Shown piece by piece: positions 48,991 to 56,788 of a DNA stretch of 64,000 nt. Origin of the DNA: a virus. Position 1 is the first letter of the stretch. Every line of letters begins with the position of its first letter. Under the pieces are notes generated by a model. The model was not told where the DNA came from. It worked only from the letters and a program-made list of their open reading frames with translations, and ran no database searches. The translations under genes and the position numbers were made by a program. The stretch lies in the IMG/VR virus record IMGVR_UViG_3300033977_000108, positions 124,001 to 188,000 of that record; one strand, given 5' to 3'.

Positions 48991-49679
48991 AGAGGCTCGC
49001 CCTTCTTGAGCTTATCCAGCACAGCTTTCAGGTAGCCGAGCAGCCTTTCGGCATTGCCGAACTTTTCCTCCGACCATTGATAGATAGGATGGTCGCTGCG
49101 CAGCACAAAGGCTGGGTGGGGCATGCAGTAGAACAGCACACCAGGAAGTAACCTATCATTGGTGAACCAATCGCCTTGCCCATAAGGATTGTCTGCCCCG
49201 GCGAACTGCTCCTGAGCCACCGCCCCAAGCAATACAACCACTTTCAGGTTAGGCATAGCACGCAGGACATTCAGGCAGCGAGGGAAGCACACAGCCAGTT
49301 CTTCCTTGTCCGGTGGCCTGAATTCACCCTTGCCAGGCTCTTTCGGGTCTTTCTTCACACGCGGCGTAATACATTGGAGAACATTGCCGATAAAACTGTC
49401 TTTATCGGCGTTTATCCCCAGGAAACTACACCACTTATTCAGCAAGTTGCCGCCTTCTCCCATCATGGCTCGGCCGGTTTCCCACTCTTTGTCGGCCGGC
49501 ATAATGCCTATCCAAGCAAGGCTGGCCTTCGGATTACCGCGCCATACGAAGCCATAGTTATTGGGGAACTTGTAGCCCAAAGCGCAATCGCGGCACTTGC
49601 CGGTATAGCGCTTTATTGTCTGTACTACATCTTCCTTCTTGCTGGCAGGGAGCTCTAATCCAAGATTCAATTGGTTCAT
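48987..49679 (-). CDS. Uracil-DNA glycosylase, family 4-like
   Basis: 230 residues. The IGIMPADKEWETGRAMMGEG active-site loop, SFIGNVLQCITPR strand, VVVLLGAVAQEQF and the MPHPAFVLRSD motif give the UDG fold. Cysteines (KCRDC near 29-32, QC, CFPRC) fit the [4Fe-4S] cluster of family 4. It removes uracil from DNA; with dUTPase and dCMP deaminase close by, the phage controls uracil tightly. Confidence 0.8.
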   Translation of the reverse strand: MNQLNLGLELPASKKEDVVQTIKRYTGKCRDCALGYKFPNNYGFVWRGNPKASLAWIGIMPADKEWETGRAMMGEGGNLLNKWCSFLGINADKDSFIGNVLQCITPRVKKDPKEPGKGEFRPPDKEELAVCFPRCLNVLRAMPNLKVVVLLGAVAQEQFAGADNPYGQGDWFTNDRLLPGVLFYCMPHPAFVLRSDHPIYQWSEEKFGNAERLLGYLKAVLDKLKKGEPL

Positions 49680-49822
49680 GGCGGCGGTATCCTATTGAAG
49701 ACGGAGTCTCTTAATGCGCCCCGCCACACAGCCATAAGAGCCAAGGTGAAGCCGCACAAAAGCAGTAGATAGAACTCCCTGTGTATCATCTCCGATAGTA
49801 AAAACCTTATGAAGCGCTTCAT
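49676..49822 (-). CDS. Small membrane protein
   Basis: 48 residues with one membrane helix (FYLLLLCGFTLALMAVWRG). ATGA overlaps on both sides (with dCMP deaminase upstream and UDG downstream) make translation very likely. Confidence 0.55.
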   Translation of the reverse strand: MKRFIRFLLSEMIHREFYLLLLCGFTLALMAVWRGALRDSVFNRIPPP

Positions 49823-50298
49823 ACTTTGTTGCCAATCACGGTCCCAGGGGATGTATCAACAATCTTTATTTGTATGCCGGCTTCGTCCAGCATTTCCTTG
49901 GCAATCAATAGATCGGGCCCCCAGCGTGGATTGTCGTATTCTGGCGGTGTTGTGACAATCCTCTTTATCCCAGCCTGGATTATCGCCCTGGCGCAGTCCG
50001 TGCAGCAAAGGCTCATAAGATAGATGGTGCAACCCTCCATAGGGATGCCTATCCTTGCCGCATTGTAAATAGCGTTGCGCTCCCCGTGTTCGTACCACCG
50101 GTATTTCAGCGGGCGTTCGTTCCGCGCTTTGACATTGTCATTCAGCCCGCGGCACAAGCCATTGTAGCCCGTCGCCCGTACTACATGGCTGTCGTCAGCG
50201 ATAACAGTGCCTATTTTAGTTGATTCGTCTTTGCTCCAGCCTGAGATGTATCGCGCCAGTTCCAGAAGCCGTACATCCCAGTTCACTTTTTCACTCAT
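49819..50298 (-). CDS. dCMP deaminase
   Basis: 159 residues from MSEKVNWDVR (GGAGGAAAG upstream). Zinc site: His and Glu of EHGERNAIYNAAR, Cys pair CCTDCARAI. STKIGTVIADD is the usual phage-type N-terminal strand. It makes dUMP from dCMP for thymidylate synthesis. Confidence 0.9.
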   Translation of the reverse strand: MSEKVNWDVRLLELARYISGWSKDESTKIGTVIADDSHVVRATGYNGLCRGLNDNVKARNERPLKYRWYEHGERNAIYNAARIGIPMEGCTIYLMSLCCTDCARAIIQAGIKRIVTTPPEYDNPRWGPDLLIAKEMLDEAGIQIKIVDTSPGTVIGNKV

Positions 50299-50306
50299 CT
50301 TTCCTC

Positions 50307-51470
50307 CTATGATTGCACGCAAGCCAATAGGTAGGTTGCAGTCTGCTCAGCGTTGTCATTGTCTAATAGCAAGACCCTCGTGCTATCAGTAGTAGTAGTA
50401 ATAGTCAGCACATTGCCGCTATTCTTCAGCATTATGGGGGTCAAGTATCTGGCATTCAAGTACATAGTATGTGCCAGTTTCTGGGCTGGGTCGGCGCCGT
50501 TGACTGATGCGCTGAAACTACCAGTCGTCCTGCCGCCAGTGCTCAAGCTCAAGGTATTACCCTTGAGTACGATTTTTATCTTGCCGTCGTCGGCGAAAGG
50601 TATCGCGCGCTGTAAGGCCTGCCGCAGTATATTATAGTCTATTTTGAAGGAGCTGCCAGCTATTTTATGAGCCTGTTCCAGTGCCAGGTTAGGGTTGGGG
50701 AAAGGCTCGGTGAGCAAGGAAACCCCAAAGAATACTCTCGCGAACTTGAAGAATACCTTGGTTGGTTTTCCGTCCTCGCCCTTGTCAAACACTACCTGGA
50801 CTAACTCCTCCTTGGCTCTGGATAGCAGAGACTTCAGAAAAGCTAATCCATAGCCTGGAATCAAGGCTTGGTGGCCAGGCCCTGGAGACTTCTCGTCTTT
50901 TGAATAGGCAACGGCCAGGATGTTCCCGTCGGTTGCCTCAGCAACGTAGCCATCCTGCACTGTTTTCAGATTGACGCCGGACATAGCTATAGTCCGGCTC
51001 GCAGTAGTGCAGAATTCGGTCCTGGCAATCATCTCGGTCAACTTGTCGGCCTCCATTTCAAATAGAGGCTTTTCCTTGAACGGCATAGTATCTACCAGAG
51101 ACTTTATGCCTGGATCGCCGGCGCCACCCAGCACCATGCCCTTGCCCAGGCTGGACTTGAAGTCAAGGTTGCCGCTATTGCTGGCTGACAATTCCACTTC
51201 CTCTTCTTCCGGCAAGTTATAGAGAAAGTCCGTCAGCAATCGGGGACGAATAGTTACCGAGCCAAGGGTCTCCACTTCCACGGGCAGGCTGACTAATGTC
51301 TTTGCTATCATGTCGGTAGAGAACATTAGCAGCCTCTGATTGCCTTTATCTTTCTCGCCCAGCGTGTACATGTAGAGCCAGCTGCTGGGTAAGTCTTCTC
51401 TCTTTCCTATTGTTATGGCCGCTTGGGTCAGGGCCTCAAAGAATTCACCGGCCTTGGTTTTTAGTTTCAT
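50307..51470 (-). CDS. Sliding clamp (DnaN-like)
   Basis: 387 residues, the length of bacterial β clamps. LKTKAGEFFEALTQAAITIG opens the first domain, SVTIRPRLLTDFLYNLPEEE and ASRTIAMSGVNLKTVQDGYV the first two clamp folds, and the C-terminal TMYLNARYLTPIMLKNSGNV then LLLDNDNAEQTATYLLACVQ matches the third (the M-P-M-R-end region replaced). It would tether the phage polymerase to DNA. Confidence 0.8.
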   Translation of the reverse strand: MKLKTKAGEFFEALTQAAITIGKREDLPSSWLYMYTLGEKDKGNQRLLMFSTDMIAKTLVSLPVEVETLGSVTIRPRLLTDFLYNLPEEEEVELSASNSGNLDFKSSLGKGMVLGGAGDPGIKSLVDTMPFKEKPLFEMEADKLTEMIARTEFCTTASRTIAMSGVNLKTVQDGYVAEATDGNILAVAYSKDEKSPGPGHQALIPGYGLAFLKSLLSRAKEELVQVVFDKGEDGKPTKVFFKFARVFFGVSLLTEPFPNPNLALEQAHKIAGSSFKIDYNILRQALQRAIPFADDGKIKIVLKGNTLSLSTGGRTTGSFSASVNGADPAQKLAHTMYLNARYLTPIMLKNSGNVLTITTTTDSTRVLLLDNDNAEQTATYLLACVQS

Positions 51471-52162
51471 TGGCCCCCTTTAGCTGTCTTCTCCTTCTTG
51501 AGTTTTATCATGCAGTCGGCGCAGAATACGCCGTTGTATTCACGTTGGGCTCTTGCCAGCACCGCAGTAGCTGACATTTCCTGGCTGTCGTGTTTGTAGG
51601 CGGTGATTTCGTTACCGCACTTCTCGCACTTATGCTTTGGCACGGCCCATTCTGGGAGCTCTGGTATCTCTAACAGCTTCTTGCTTTCTTTGTCGTACCT
51701 CACCCAGAAACGAGGCAAGTCATAGAGATAGCGGCCCAGTCCGAAGGGCACGCAGGCACGCTTGAAGGCCTGGGCTTCGGCCGAGGTGGCTCCGTTCTCA
51801 TCGCTGGCCTTGTCTTCGCCCAAGCTGGTGTGGTCTACCCTGTTTGCGTAGTTGCCGTGTGGGAAAAGTATGGTTACGGTGGCCTCTACGATTATTTTAT
51901 CGCCCGTGGTCCAGACTATATAACTAGAAGTCCAGTTTGTCGGCCCGACTATGACATTTAGACGGTCAATGTAGGCGCGCGGGTCGGCGTGGGCAACAAC
52001 CATCGCTTTGCATTTATCCCCTTCGCCTCTAACGAGTTGCGGTTTCCACTTGATATCGTCCCTGTCAAAAGGCTCGCTGAGCCTTGCCAGTATCTCTTTC
52101 CTCTTTGCTTCGTTGTTATTTTCCACCTGTTCATCTGTGGTGGTTTCTATGGTATCACTCAT
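51467..52162 (-). CDS. Rad52/22-like single-strand annealing protein
   Basis: 231 residues from MSDTIETT (AGGAGG upstream). LSEPFDRDDIKWKPQ, AYIDRLNVIVGPTNWTSSYI, TSLGEDKASDENGATSAEAQ, AFKRACVPFGLGRYLYDLPR and WVRYD are the Rad52-fold annealing family. A zinc ribbon follows (CEKCG...CADC). It anneals ssDNA and pairs with an exonuclease such as the Cas4-like one at 25 kb. Confidence 0.85.
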   Translation of the reverse strand: MSDTIETTTDEQVENNNEAKRKEILARLSEPFDRDDIKWKPQLVRGEGDKCKAMVVAHADPRAYIDRLNVIVGPTNWTSSYIVWTTGDKIIVEATVTILFPHGNYANRVDHTSLGEDKASDENGATSAEAQAFKRACVPFGLGRYLYDLPRFWVRYDKESKKLLEIPELPEWAVPKHKCEKCGNEITAYKHDSQEMSATAVLARAQREYNGVFCADCMIKLKKEKTAKGGQ

Positions 52163-52286
52163 TGGGGGTCCTCCTTCTTGATTTCTCACGCAGTTTGGCT
52201 AAGCGCTTCCTTTGGCGCCTATGCACAGCAGCCAATTGTTTATGGCTGCGCAGTCTGGTATTTCCATCGCGGCTTGGCCTATTCAC
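52155..52286 (-). CDS. Small basic protein (GTG start)
   Basis: 43 residues, about one third Arg/Lys (HRRQRKRLAKLREKSRRRTP). The GTG start forms a GTGA overlap with the upstream stop; AAGG lies ahead. Likely nucleic-acid binding. Confidence 0.5.
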   Translation of the reverse strand: MNRPSRDGNTRLRSHKQLAAVHRRQRKRLAKLREKSRRRTPNE

Positions 52287-52552
52287 TTTACCTTATCCAA
52301 CACATCCATTGCGTATTTCGGAATGCCCTGGGGCTCCACGCGAACCGCCTGCCAGGCAGCCGGCCCGTGGTTAGTGTCGTTCCATATCTTGAAAAGGGCT
52401 CTGTGTATAACATTGTCAGGATATAGTATAACAGCTTGGAACCTTTCCTTATTGATTTTCAGTACCCTGCCAAAGGATGGCATTCCGCAATTGCTAGCAT
52501 AGACAAAGAAGTCGCCTACCGTTAATTCTTTGAGGTATCGGTCTGTCATCAT
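52283..52552 (-). CDS. GDF-box protein, tandem family member A
   Basis: 89 residues. LTVGDFFVYASNCG, FGRVLKINKERF, VIHRALFKIW and the end RVEPQGIPKYAMDVLDKVK define a family repeated downstream-to-upstream here: GDF-x-VYA strand, RV-x-KI strand, then a V-x-PE-x-IP-x-x-M-x-LD tail. Small β-barrel (SH3-like) fold expected. Function unknown. Confidence 0.6.
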   Translation of the reverse strand: MMTDRYLKELTVGDFFVYASNCGMPSFGRVLKINKERFQAVILYPDNVIHRALFKIWNDTNHGPAAWQAVRVEPQGIPKYAMDVLDKVK

Positions 52553-52875
52553 TTTGCCTTATCTAAGATAGACATTATCTTGTCTGGTACCTCCCGGGGG
52601 GAAATTACTATAAACGCACGGCGGGAAATACTGGCTTTGTAATAAGGCTTTGGCTTTAGCACGGATTTCATGAGCTTTGGGTCCCACATGGTTCTGCCCG
52701 GCGCGGCAACCGCTACCGTAAGACTGTCATCCTGTATCATCGTTATTTTGGCTACGCGCATGCTTACGCTTTGTCCATAACCCGCGCTCGCATAGACTAT
52801 AAAATCTCCTCTGTGCACCAGCCGGCCGAGAAAGTCGGTATCTGGTTCTAGGATGTTGGTAGTTCCATCTGACAT
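52549..52875 (-). CDS. GDF-box protein, tandem family member B
   Basis: 108 residues from MSDGTTNIL (GGAGG upstream). VHRGDFIVYASAGYGQSVSM, RVAKITMIQDD and the tail FIVISPREVPDKIMSILDKA keep the family pattern. Directly adjacent to member A by an ATGA overlap. Confidence 0.6.
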   Translation of the reverse strand: MSDGTTNILEPDTDFLGRLVHRGDFIVYASAGYGQSVSMRVAKITMIQDDSLTVAVAAPGRTMWDPKLMKSVLKPKPYYKASISRRAFIVISPREVPDKIMSILDKAK

Positions 52876-53243
52876 GGATCTGTCTCCTCCAGTACTTTTG
52901 CTATTACTTCCTCTGGGATGGCAGCTGTTACACACTCCTCATCACTGTCGCAGGCTCTGAATTGAAAGAATACACCTTCCTCATCAATTATCATCTGCAA
53001 TGAATCTACAGATATGGGCTCGGCTTTTATGACCGAATCACCGTAGCATTGCAAGCCCGTGCAGCCTGTATAGTTATGTGACAGCAATTGGGAGTCTTCT
53101 TTCAGGAGCTCCTTGAAGGCGTGCAGACGCCTCATAATCAGTTCGGCTAGCGGCTCGTCCAGGTCCAATACGCAATACCAGGGAACTTTTGCCTCTCCCC
53201 CATACCAAGCGAAGCTTATTACGGGTACGATTAGCTGCTGCAT
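52848..53243 (-). CDS. Hypothetical protein
   Basis: 131 residues, α/β, several Cys (CTGLQCYGD, CDSDEECV, CQMELP). Not a GDF-box member although embedded in that cluster. Overlaps member B by 28 nt. No family recognised. Confidence 0.5.
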   Translation of the reverse strand: MQQLIVPVISFAWYGGEAKVPWYCVLDLDEPLAELIMRRLHAFKELLKEDSQLLSHNYTGCTGLQCYGDSVIKAEPISVDSLQMIIDEEGVFFQFRACDSDEECVTAAIPEEVIAKVLEETDPCQMELPTS

Positions 53244-53344
53244 TTGTCCTCCTCTTCGAACCGGAGGAGTACCCCGTTATCCACGGCCCCCGCTAGATAA
53301 ATGCGCTTACCGTTGCCGTCTCTCTGCGGCAGACTTTTTGCCAT
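53231..53344 (-). CDS. Small hypothetical protein
   Basis: 37 residues: MAKSLPQRDGNGKRIYLAGA then VDNGVLLRFEEEDKC. AAGGAG 7 nt before the ATG. Its 3' end overlaps the next gene by 13 nt. Confidence 0.5.
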   Translation of the reverse strand: MAKSLPQRDGNGKRIYLAGAVDNGVLLRFEEEDKCSS

Positions 53345-53600
53345 GTTTCATCTCCTTCAGTAGGGCGTCTATAAGTGCTGTGGATTCATACCTTGTAATC
53401 TCCATCCAAATACCGACAGCATAAGACACGCCTTCTATAAATCCATACTCGAATCGAATACGATCTCTCACGTCTACGAGCAGTGCTTTCCACTCCTTGG
53501 ATCTGGAGATCCTCTGAGCCATGGTCAAAGCATCATCAGATATCCATGTCGGCAGTGGCTTCTGGTTGAGCTTGCGACCTACTACCAGTACTGTTGGCAT
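53307..53600 (-). CDS. Hypothetical protein
   Basis: 97 residues, helical, with a basic C-terminus (EMKHGKKSAAERRQR). Segment ISRSKEWKALLVDVRDRIRF. It lies between GDF-box genes; overlaps member C by 65 nt. Confidence 0.5.
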   Translation of the reverse strand: MPTVLVVGRKLNQKPLPTWISDDALTMAQRISRSKEWKALLVDVRDRIRFEYGFIEGVSYAVGIWMEITRYESTALIDALLKEMKHGKKSAAERRQR

Positions 53601-53925
53601 ACTTGGGCCTCACTGTATCTAGCAAAGTCATGAACCGATTAGGTATTTTCTCCGGTTCTATTACAACCATGTCATTTGGTTTATTCAGTACCTTCTCACG
53701 GATTAGCATCTTTGGCTTATAGTCGGTATCCACATTGCATCGGATGCTTATATAGCCAAGTCTCACTTTGCCATTATCGTAGTACTTCCTATCGTGCCAT
53801 GTGGAGTAGTGCTTCCTGGGTACGACCTCGATGACTCTTGCCAGGTTCAATCCGTTGGCGTAGTAGATAACGAAATCCCCAGGCTTAATCTCGTGATCGA
53901 GCTTGTCTAAGACGTCGGTTTCCAT
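53536..53925 (-). CDS. GDF-box protein, tandem family member C
   Basis: 129 residues. IKPGDFVIYYANGLNLARVI EVV-type start, then MVVIEPEKIPNRFMTLLDTV matches the family tail; a 25-residue extension rich in Ser/Gln/Thr follows. The upstream end overlaps member D by 19 nt. Confidence 0.6.
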   Translation of the reverse strand: METDVLDKLDHEIKPGDFVIYYANGLNLARVIEVVPRKHYSTWHDRKYYDNGKVRLGYISIRCNVDTDYKPKMLIREKVLNKPNDMVVIEPEKIPNRFMTLLDTVRPKYANSTGSRSQAQPEATADMDI

Positions 53926-54179
53926 GAGTTTAACGCCAGCCTAATGTTATCCGGGATGATGTCCGGATGGATGATGACAGAGCGCGCGGAATCATTCACC
54001 ACTTGTCTGTGCACTTTGTCCTTATCGTACCACCCTGATCCGTAAGCCACCACGGAGGGCTTGTGCTCTCCGATGGCTATTACTTTACCCACTCGGAGAT
54101 CGCCCATGTACTTGCCCTGCTTACACTGGAAAATCAGATAGCAGCCGATGGTAAGTTCGTGGTCAAACATGTCTTTCAT
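53907..54179 (-). CDS. GDF-box protein, tandem family member D (divergent)
   Basis: 90 residues. LTIGCYLIFQCKQGKYMGDL replaces GDF by GCY, but RVGKVIAIGEH and the tail VIIHPDIIPDNIRLALNSWK keep the order of strands and the P-x-x-IP-x-x turn. ATGA overlap with member E. Confidence 0.55.
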   Translation of the reverse strand: MKDMFDHELTIGCYLIFQCKQGKYMGDLRVGKVIAIGEHKPSVVAYGSGWYDKDKVHRQVVNDSARSVIIHPDIIPDNIRLALNSWKPTS

Positions 54180-54469
54180 AAGATTGGTTTCTCCTTATCC
54201 AGTACATCCATCGCCTGTTTGGGAACGCCTTCTGGGGCTACCCTCAGAGCTTGTCTTAGGTACATTTCGCCCGGTGGGACGGGTGGCTTGGGATATGCAC
54301 CGCTATTGTATGCCCATAGTGTTGTTCGATAGAGCTGGGGTCCGAACACAGCCACTCTAACCTTATGTGGCGGGGTGATCTTGAGGATCCTTGCCCAGTT
54401 GAGATTGGTTGAGGCCTTGACGATGAAATCGCCGGGCTTTAGTTCAAGCCCCAAGTCGTCGTAGAGCAT
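54176..54469 (-). CDS. GDF-box protein, tandem family member E
   Basis: 97 residues. LKPGDFIVKASTNLNWARIL, then KITPPHKVRVAVFGPQL and the tail ALRVAPEGVPKQAMDVLDKE. The tail is nearly the same as that of member A (EPQGIPKYAMDVLDK), so A and E are close relatives at opposite ends of the cluster. Confidence 0.6.
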   Translation of the reverse strand: MLYDDLGLELKPGDFIVKASTNLNWARILKITPPHKVRVAVFGPQLYRTTLWAYNSGAYPKPPVPPGEMYLRQALRVAPEGVPKQAMDVLDKEKPIL

Positions 54470-54549
54470 ACGGTCTTCTTCTCCAGCTTGTCCATTATGA
54501 ATTCCGGCAGGGCGCCATCATTGCTTATCGCGGGCGATATTAGCTGCAT
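54439..54549 (-). CDS. Truncated GDF-box tail
   Basis: 36 residues from MQLISPAISNDGALPEFIMD (GAGGGG upstream). PAISNDGALPEFIMDKLEKK echoes the family tail, but the barrel part is missing, as if the gene had been cut down. Overlaps member E by 31 nt. Confidence 0.4.
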   Translation of the reverse strand: MQLISPAISNDGALPEFIMDKLEKKTVCSTTTWGLN

Positions 54550-54913
54550 GTTGCCCCTCTTTCTCGATGTAGTAGCGGGTCTCCCAGGGCGAGATAGAGT
54601 CCTGGTTACCATGCTTGGCGATGTCCTCCGTATATGGAGTACTACCATTGGGTGGGAACGCGGGACCCGTGCAGTATACGATTAGGTCAAAGTACTCCCC
54701 GTCATTCACCATGATATCGCCAGTAACGGCGATCCCTTCCGAACCCGATGCACTCGCAGAAGCACTACTGAGTGCCATATTTATCATATTCCTCAGCCTG
54801 GTCAGCCCTTCTGTATTGCCTACTATGAATGAGGCATCATGCCAGACACCAGGCCCGAATACATGCAGTGTAGGGGCCTGTACAAAGCGCTGGCTGCAGA
54901 CTATGTCTTTCAT
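54518..54913 (-). CDS. Hypothetical protein
   Basis: 131 residues with a Ser/Ala-rich helix (MALSSASASASGSEGIAVTG) and FDLIVYCTGPAFPPNG. Start behind GGAGGG. No family recognised. Confidence 0.5.
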   Translation of the reverse strand: MKDIVCSQRFVQAPTLHVFGPGVWHDASFIVGNTEGLTRLRNMINMALSSASASASGSEGIAVTGDIMVNDGEYFDLIVYCTGPAFPPNGSTPYTEDIAKHGNQDSISPWETRYYIEKEGQHAANIARDKQ

Positions 54914-55593
54914 GTGGACCCTCCCAGTATACAGGCGGAGTATAGATCGGCAATACTAATCAATACGGCCAGGGGATTCGTGGTATGCCCAGTGGTAGAG
55001 GTCTCAGTACGACCCGCAAAGCCAAAATGGGCATCCGAGTACCCTCCCTCGGCAAATAGCAAGGACCCAGCCTGCAATTCAGTAAGCTGTATCCCGTGCT
55101 TCGCCAGCTCCTGGATGAGCTTCACCTCCTCGGTGACGTACCTAAAAGCGCCATCTTTATACCTGAACTCCTGGCCCTTCTCATTGTCCTTAAGCTGGGC
55201 AAGCTCCTCGGCCGTAAGCTTCTCGTACTTCCAGATCTTGGCAAAGTCGTGGATGTAGCAGCCAATGATAATATCACTGATGCTCACGGCTCCCCAGTCT
55301 CCGGCGTATAACTGCTTTATATCCAGGCAGATGCCAATCATCTGCCGGACGTGGTCGGATAGCCCACCGGACCACTTGTGATGCAGGCGCACGCTGGCTG
55401 GTGCATGCTGGAACTCCGGGTGTGCCAGGTGGAAGGCAAGCCACTTCTCTGCCTCCGTCTGGGGGCTGATCTCGGACAGCCAGTCACATGTATTGGTCTT
55501 ACTATAACGATACCTGACCATCCGTGCTCCCTGCTCCTCCATGTAGGCCATAGCTGCGCGGATGTCTATGCGAACAATATTGCTATCGCTCAT
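54910..55593 (-). CDS. HD-domain phosphohydrolase-like protein
   Basis: 227 residues. RLHHKWSGGLSDHVRQM (His71/72, His81), IIIGCYIHDFAKIWKY (His115-Asp116) and the late LISIADLYSA (Asp) are the HD metal ligands in order. HD enzymes hydrolyse nucleotides or cyclic nucleotides; dNTP degradation or signal removal are both possible. Confidence 0.75.
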   Translation of the reverse strand: MSDSNIVRIDIRAAMAYMEEQGARMVRYRYSKTNTCDWLSEISPQTEAEKWLAFHLAHPEFQHAPASVRLHHKWSGGLSDHVRQMIGICLDIKQLYAGDWGAVSISDIIIGCYIHDFAKIWKYEKLTAEELAQLKDNEKGQEFRYKDGAFRYVTEEVKLIQELAKHGIQLTELQAGSLLFAEGGYSDAHFGFAGRTETSTTGHTTNPLAVLISIADLYSACILGGST

Positions 55594-55801
55594 CTTGCGT
55601 ACTCGTCCAGTTGATCTTGAAGTACGGGCCCTCTACATCGAAAGGGTTCGGCCCCCAGCGCTTTCCATAGCGCAATACCCGCTTGGCAGGCCCCTTGCAC
55701 TTTGGGCATACCTGGTCCTTCTCATAGTCATCGAAAGTATGCCGCTCCTCAAACTCGGTCTTACAGTCTGGGCTACGGCATTCATACTGGTAGATAGGCA
55801 T
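55583..55801 (-). CDS. FmdB-family zinc-ribbon protein
   Basis: 72 residues. MPIYQYECRSPDCKTEFEER and CPKCKGPAKRVLR give the two-pair zinc ribbon of FmdB-type putative regulators. Common in bacteria and phages; function unclear. Confidence 0.8.
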   Translation of the reverse strand: MPIYQYECRSPDCKTEFEERHTFDDYEKDQVCPKCKGPAKRVLRYGKRWGPNPFDVEGPYFKINWTSTQDER

Positions 55802-56175
55802 TATTTCTCCTCTGGCAGCAGCTCTACTTCGCCGGTCAATGAGACAAAGTATTGTCGGCCTGGTTTCATGCCCTTGACTTCTTTCTTTAGCACAGCATCA
55901 ATAGCCATGCCGGCGAATTTGGCTATAGTGTTCATCAGCTTGCCGCCTAATTGAGGCACCACTCTTGGATTATCCCCGCGTATGGCCAGCATGGGAAGAA
56001 TGATACCAGGTGATCTCTTTTCGCCTGGGACTACCTTGCCATAGAGCAGGGCAAAGAAGTTCTCATTTCCTGGGCCGGCGCAAAGATGGATGATGGCATA
56101 GTGTCCTGTCTTTATGGCGGTCTTTCTATCAGGCGTTACTGTTATCAGTGCGTGTGTCAGAACTATTGGATCCAT
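55801..56175 (-). CDS. Hypothetical protein
   Basis: 124 residues, β-rich: TGHYAIIHLCAGPGNENFFA, LGGKLMNTIAKFAGMAIDAV. No motif. Adjacent to the FmdB-like gene (1 nt overlap). Confidence 0.5.
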   Translation of the reverse strand: MDPIVLTHALITVTPDRKTAIKTGHYAIIHLCAGPGNENFFALLYGKVVPGEKRSPGIILPMLAIRGDNPRVVPQLGGKLMNTIAKFAGMAIDAVLKKEVKGMKPGRQYFVSLTGEVELLPEEK

Positions 56176-56177
56176 CT

Positions 56178-56780
56178 TTATTCCATCCCTTCATAAAACT
56201 GCTCATTTTCGTCCCAATCCAAGGCCGTATCTAATTGTATGGCGCAAGTATCCAGCCAGTTTACTCCTTCCAGCGTCTCCATGTCAAGCTCCCGATTATC
56301 GGTAATGCTGTGAATCGCATTCATGAACTTCGTAAGCTCGCCCTTGAACAGATGGGATAGCTTCCTGACTTTGTATTCGTCGGCATCTTCAAAGGTATCC
56401 TTCTCCCGCAGCGCCCCTTCTACATACAGCCTATCTTCCAGGTCGGCAATGGCCTGTCTCCAACTGAATGGCGCCGTGTGCTTTACAATAACGCGTGCGG
56501 GGGATTGATGAAAGTCGCGCACAGCTCGCTTGCGGGCTATCTTGATGCCTTTCTTACGAATGAACTGGTCTGGCCCATAGCGTCCCGGCAGCCCAGGGCT
56601 GCATCTGGCCAATCCTACTACCCACTCAGATGTGGGGTCATCCTCTGTTGGCTTCTTGGTTAGATAGGCGGCTACTATCCGCCTATTGTGGAAGCTCCCC
56701 GGCTCAAATAGGACAACGGATAACTCCTTTGTTATCTGTAGCTCCGGGGCCGCTAACTCCGACTCGGAAATACTGCCCAT
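56178..56780 (-). CDS. Hypothetical protein
   Basis: 200 residues from MGSISESE (GGAGGAG upstream). β-rich first half, helical acidic second half (LMETLEGVNWLDTCAIQLD-type end). No family recognised. It lies 8 nt downstream of the helicase stop. Confidence 0.5.
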   Translation of the reverse strand: MGSISESELAAPELQITKELSVVLFEPGSFHNRRIVAAYLTKKPTEDDPTSEWVVGLARCSPGLPGRYGPDQFIRKKGIKIARKRAVRDFHQSPARVIVKHTAPFSWRQAIADLEDRLYVEGALREKDTFEDADEYKVRKLSHLFKGELTKFMNAIHSITDNRELDMETLEGVNWLDTCAIQLDTALDWDENEQFYEGME

Positions 56781-56788
56781 GGCTCCTC

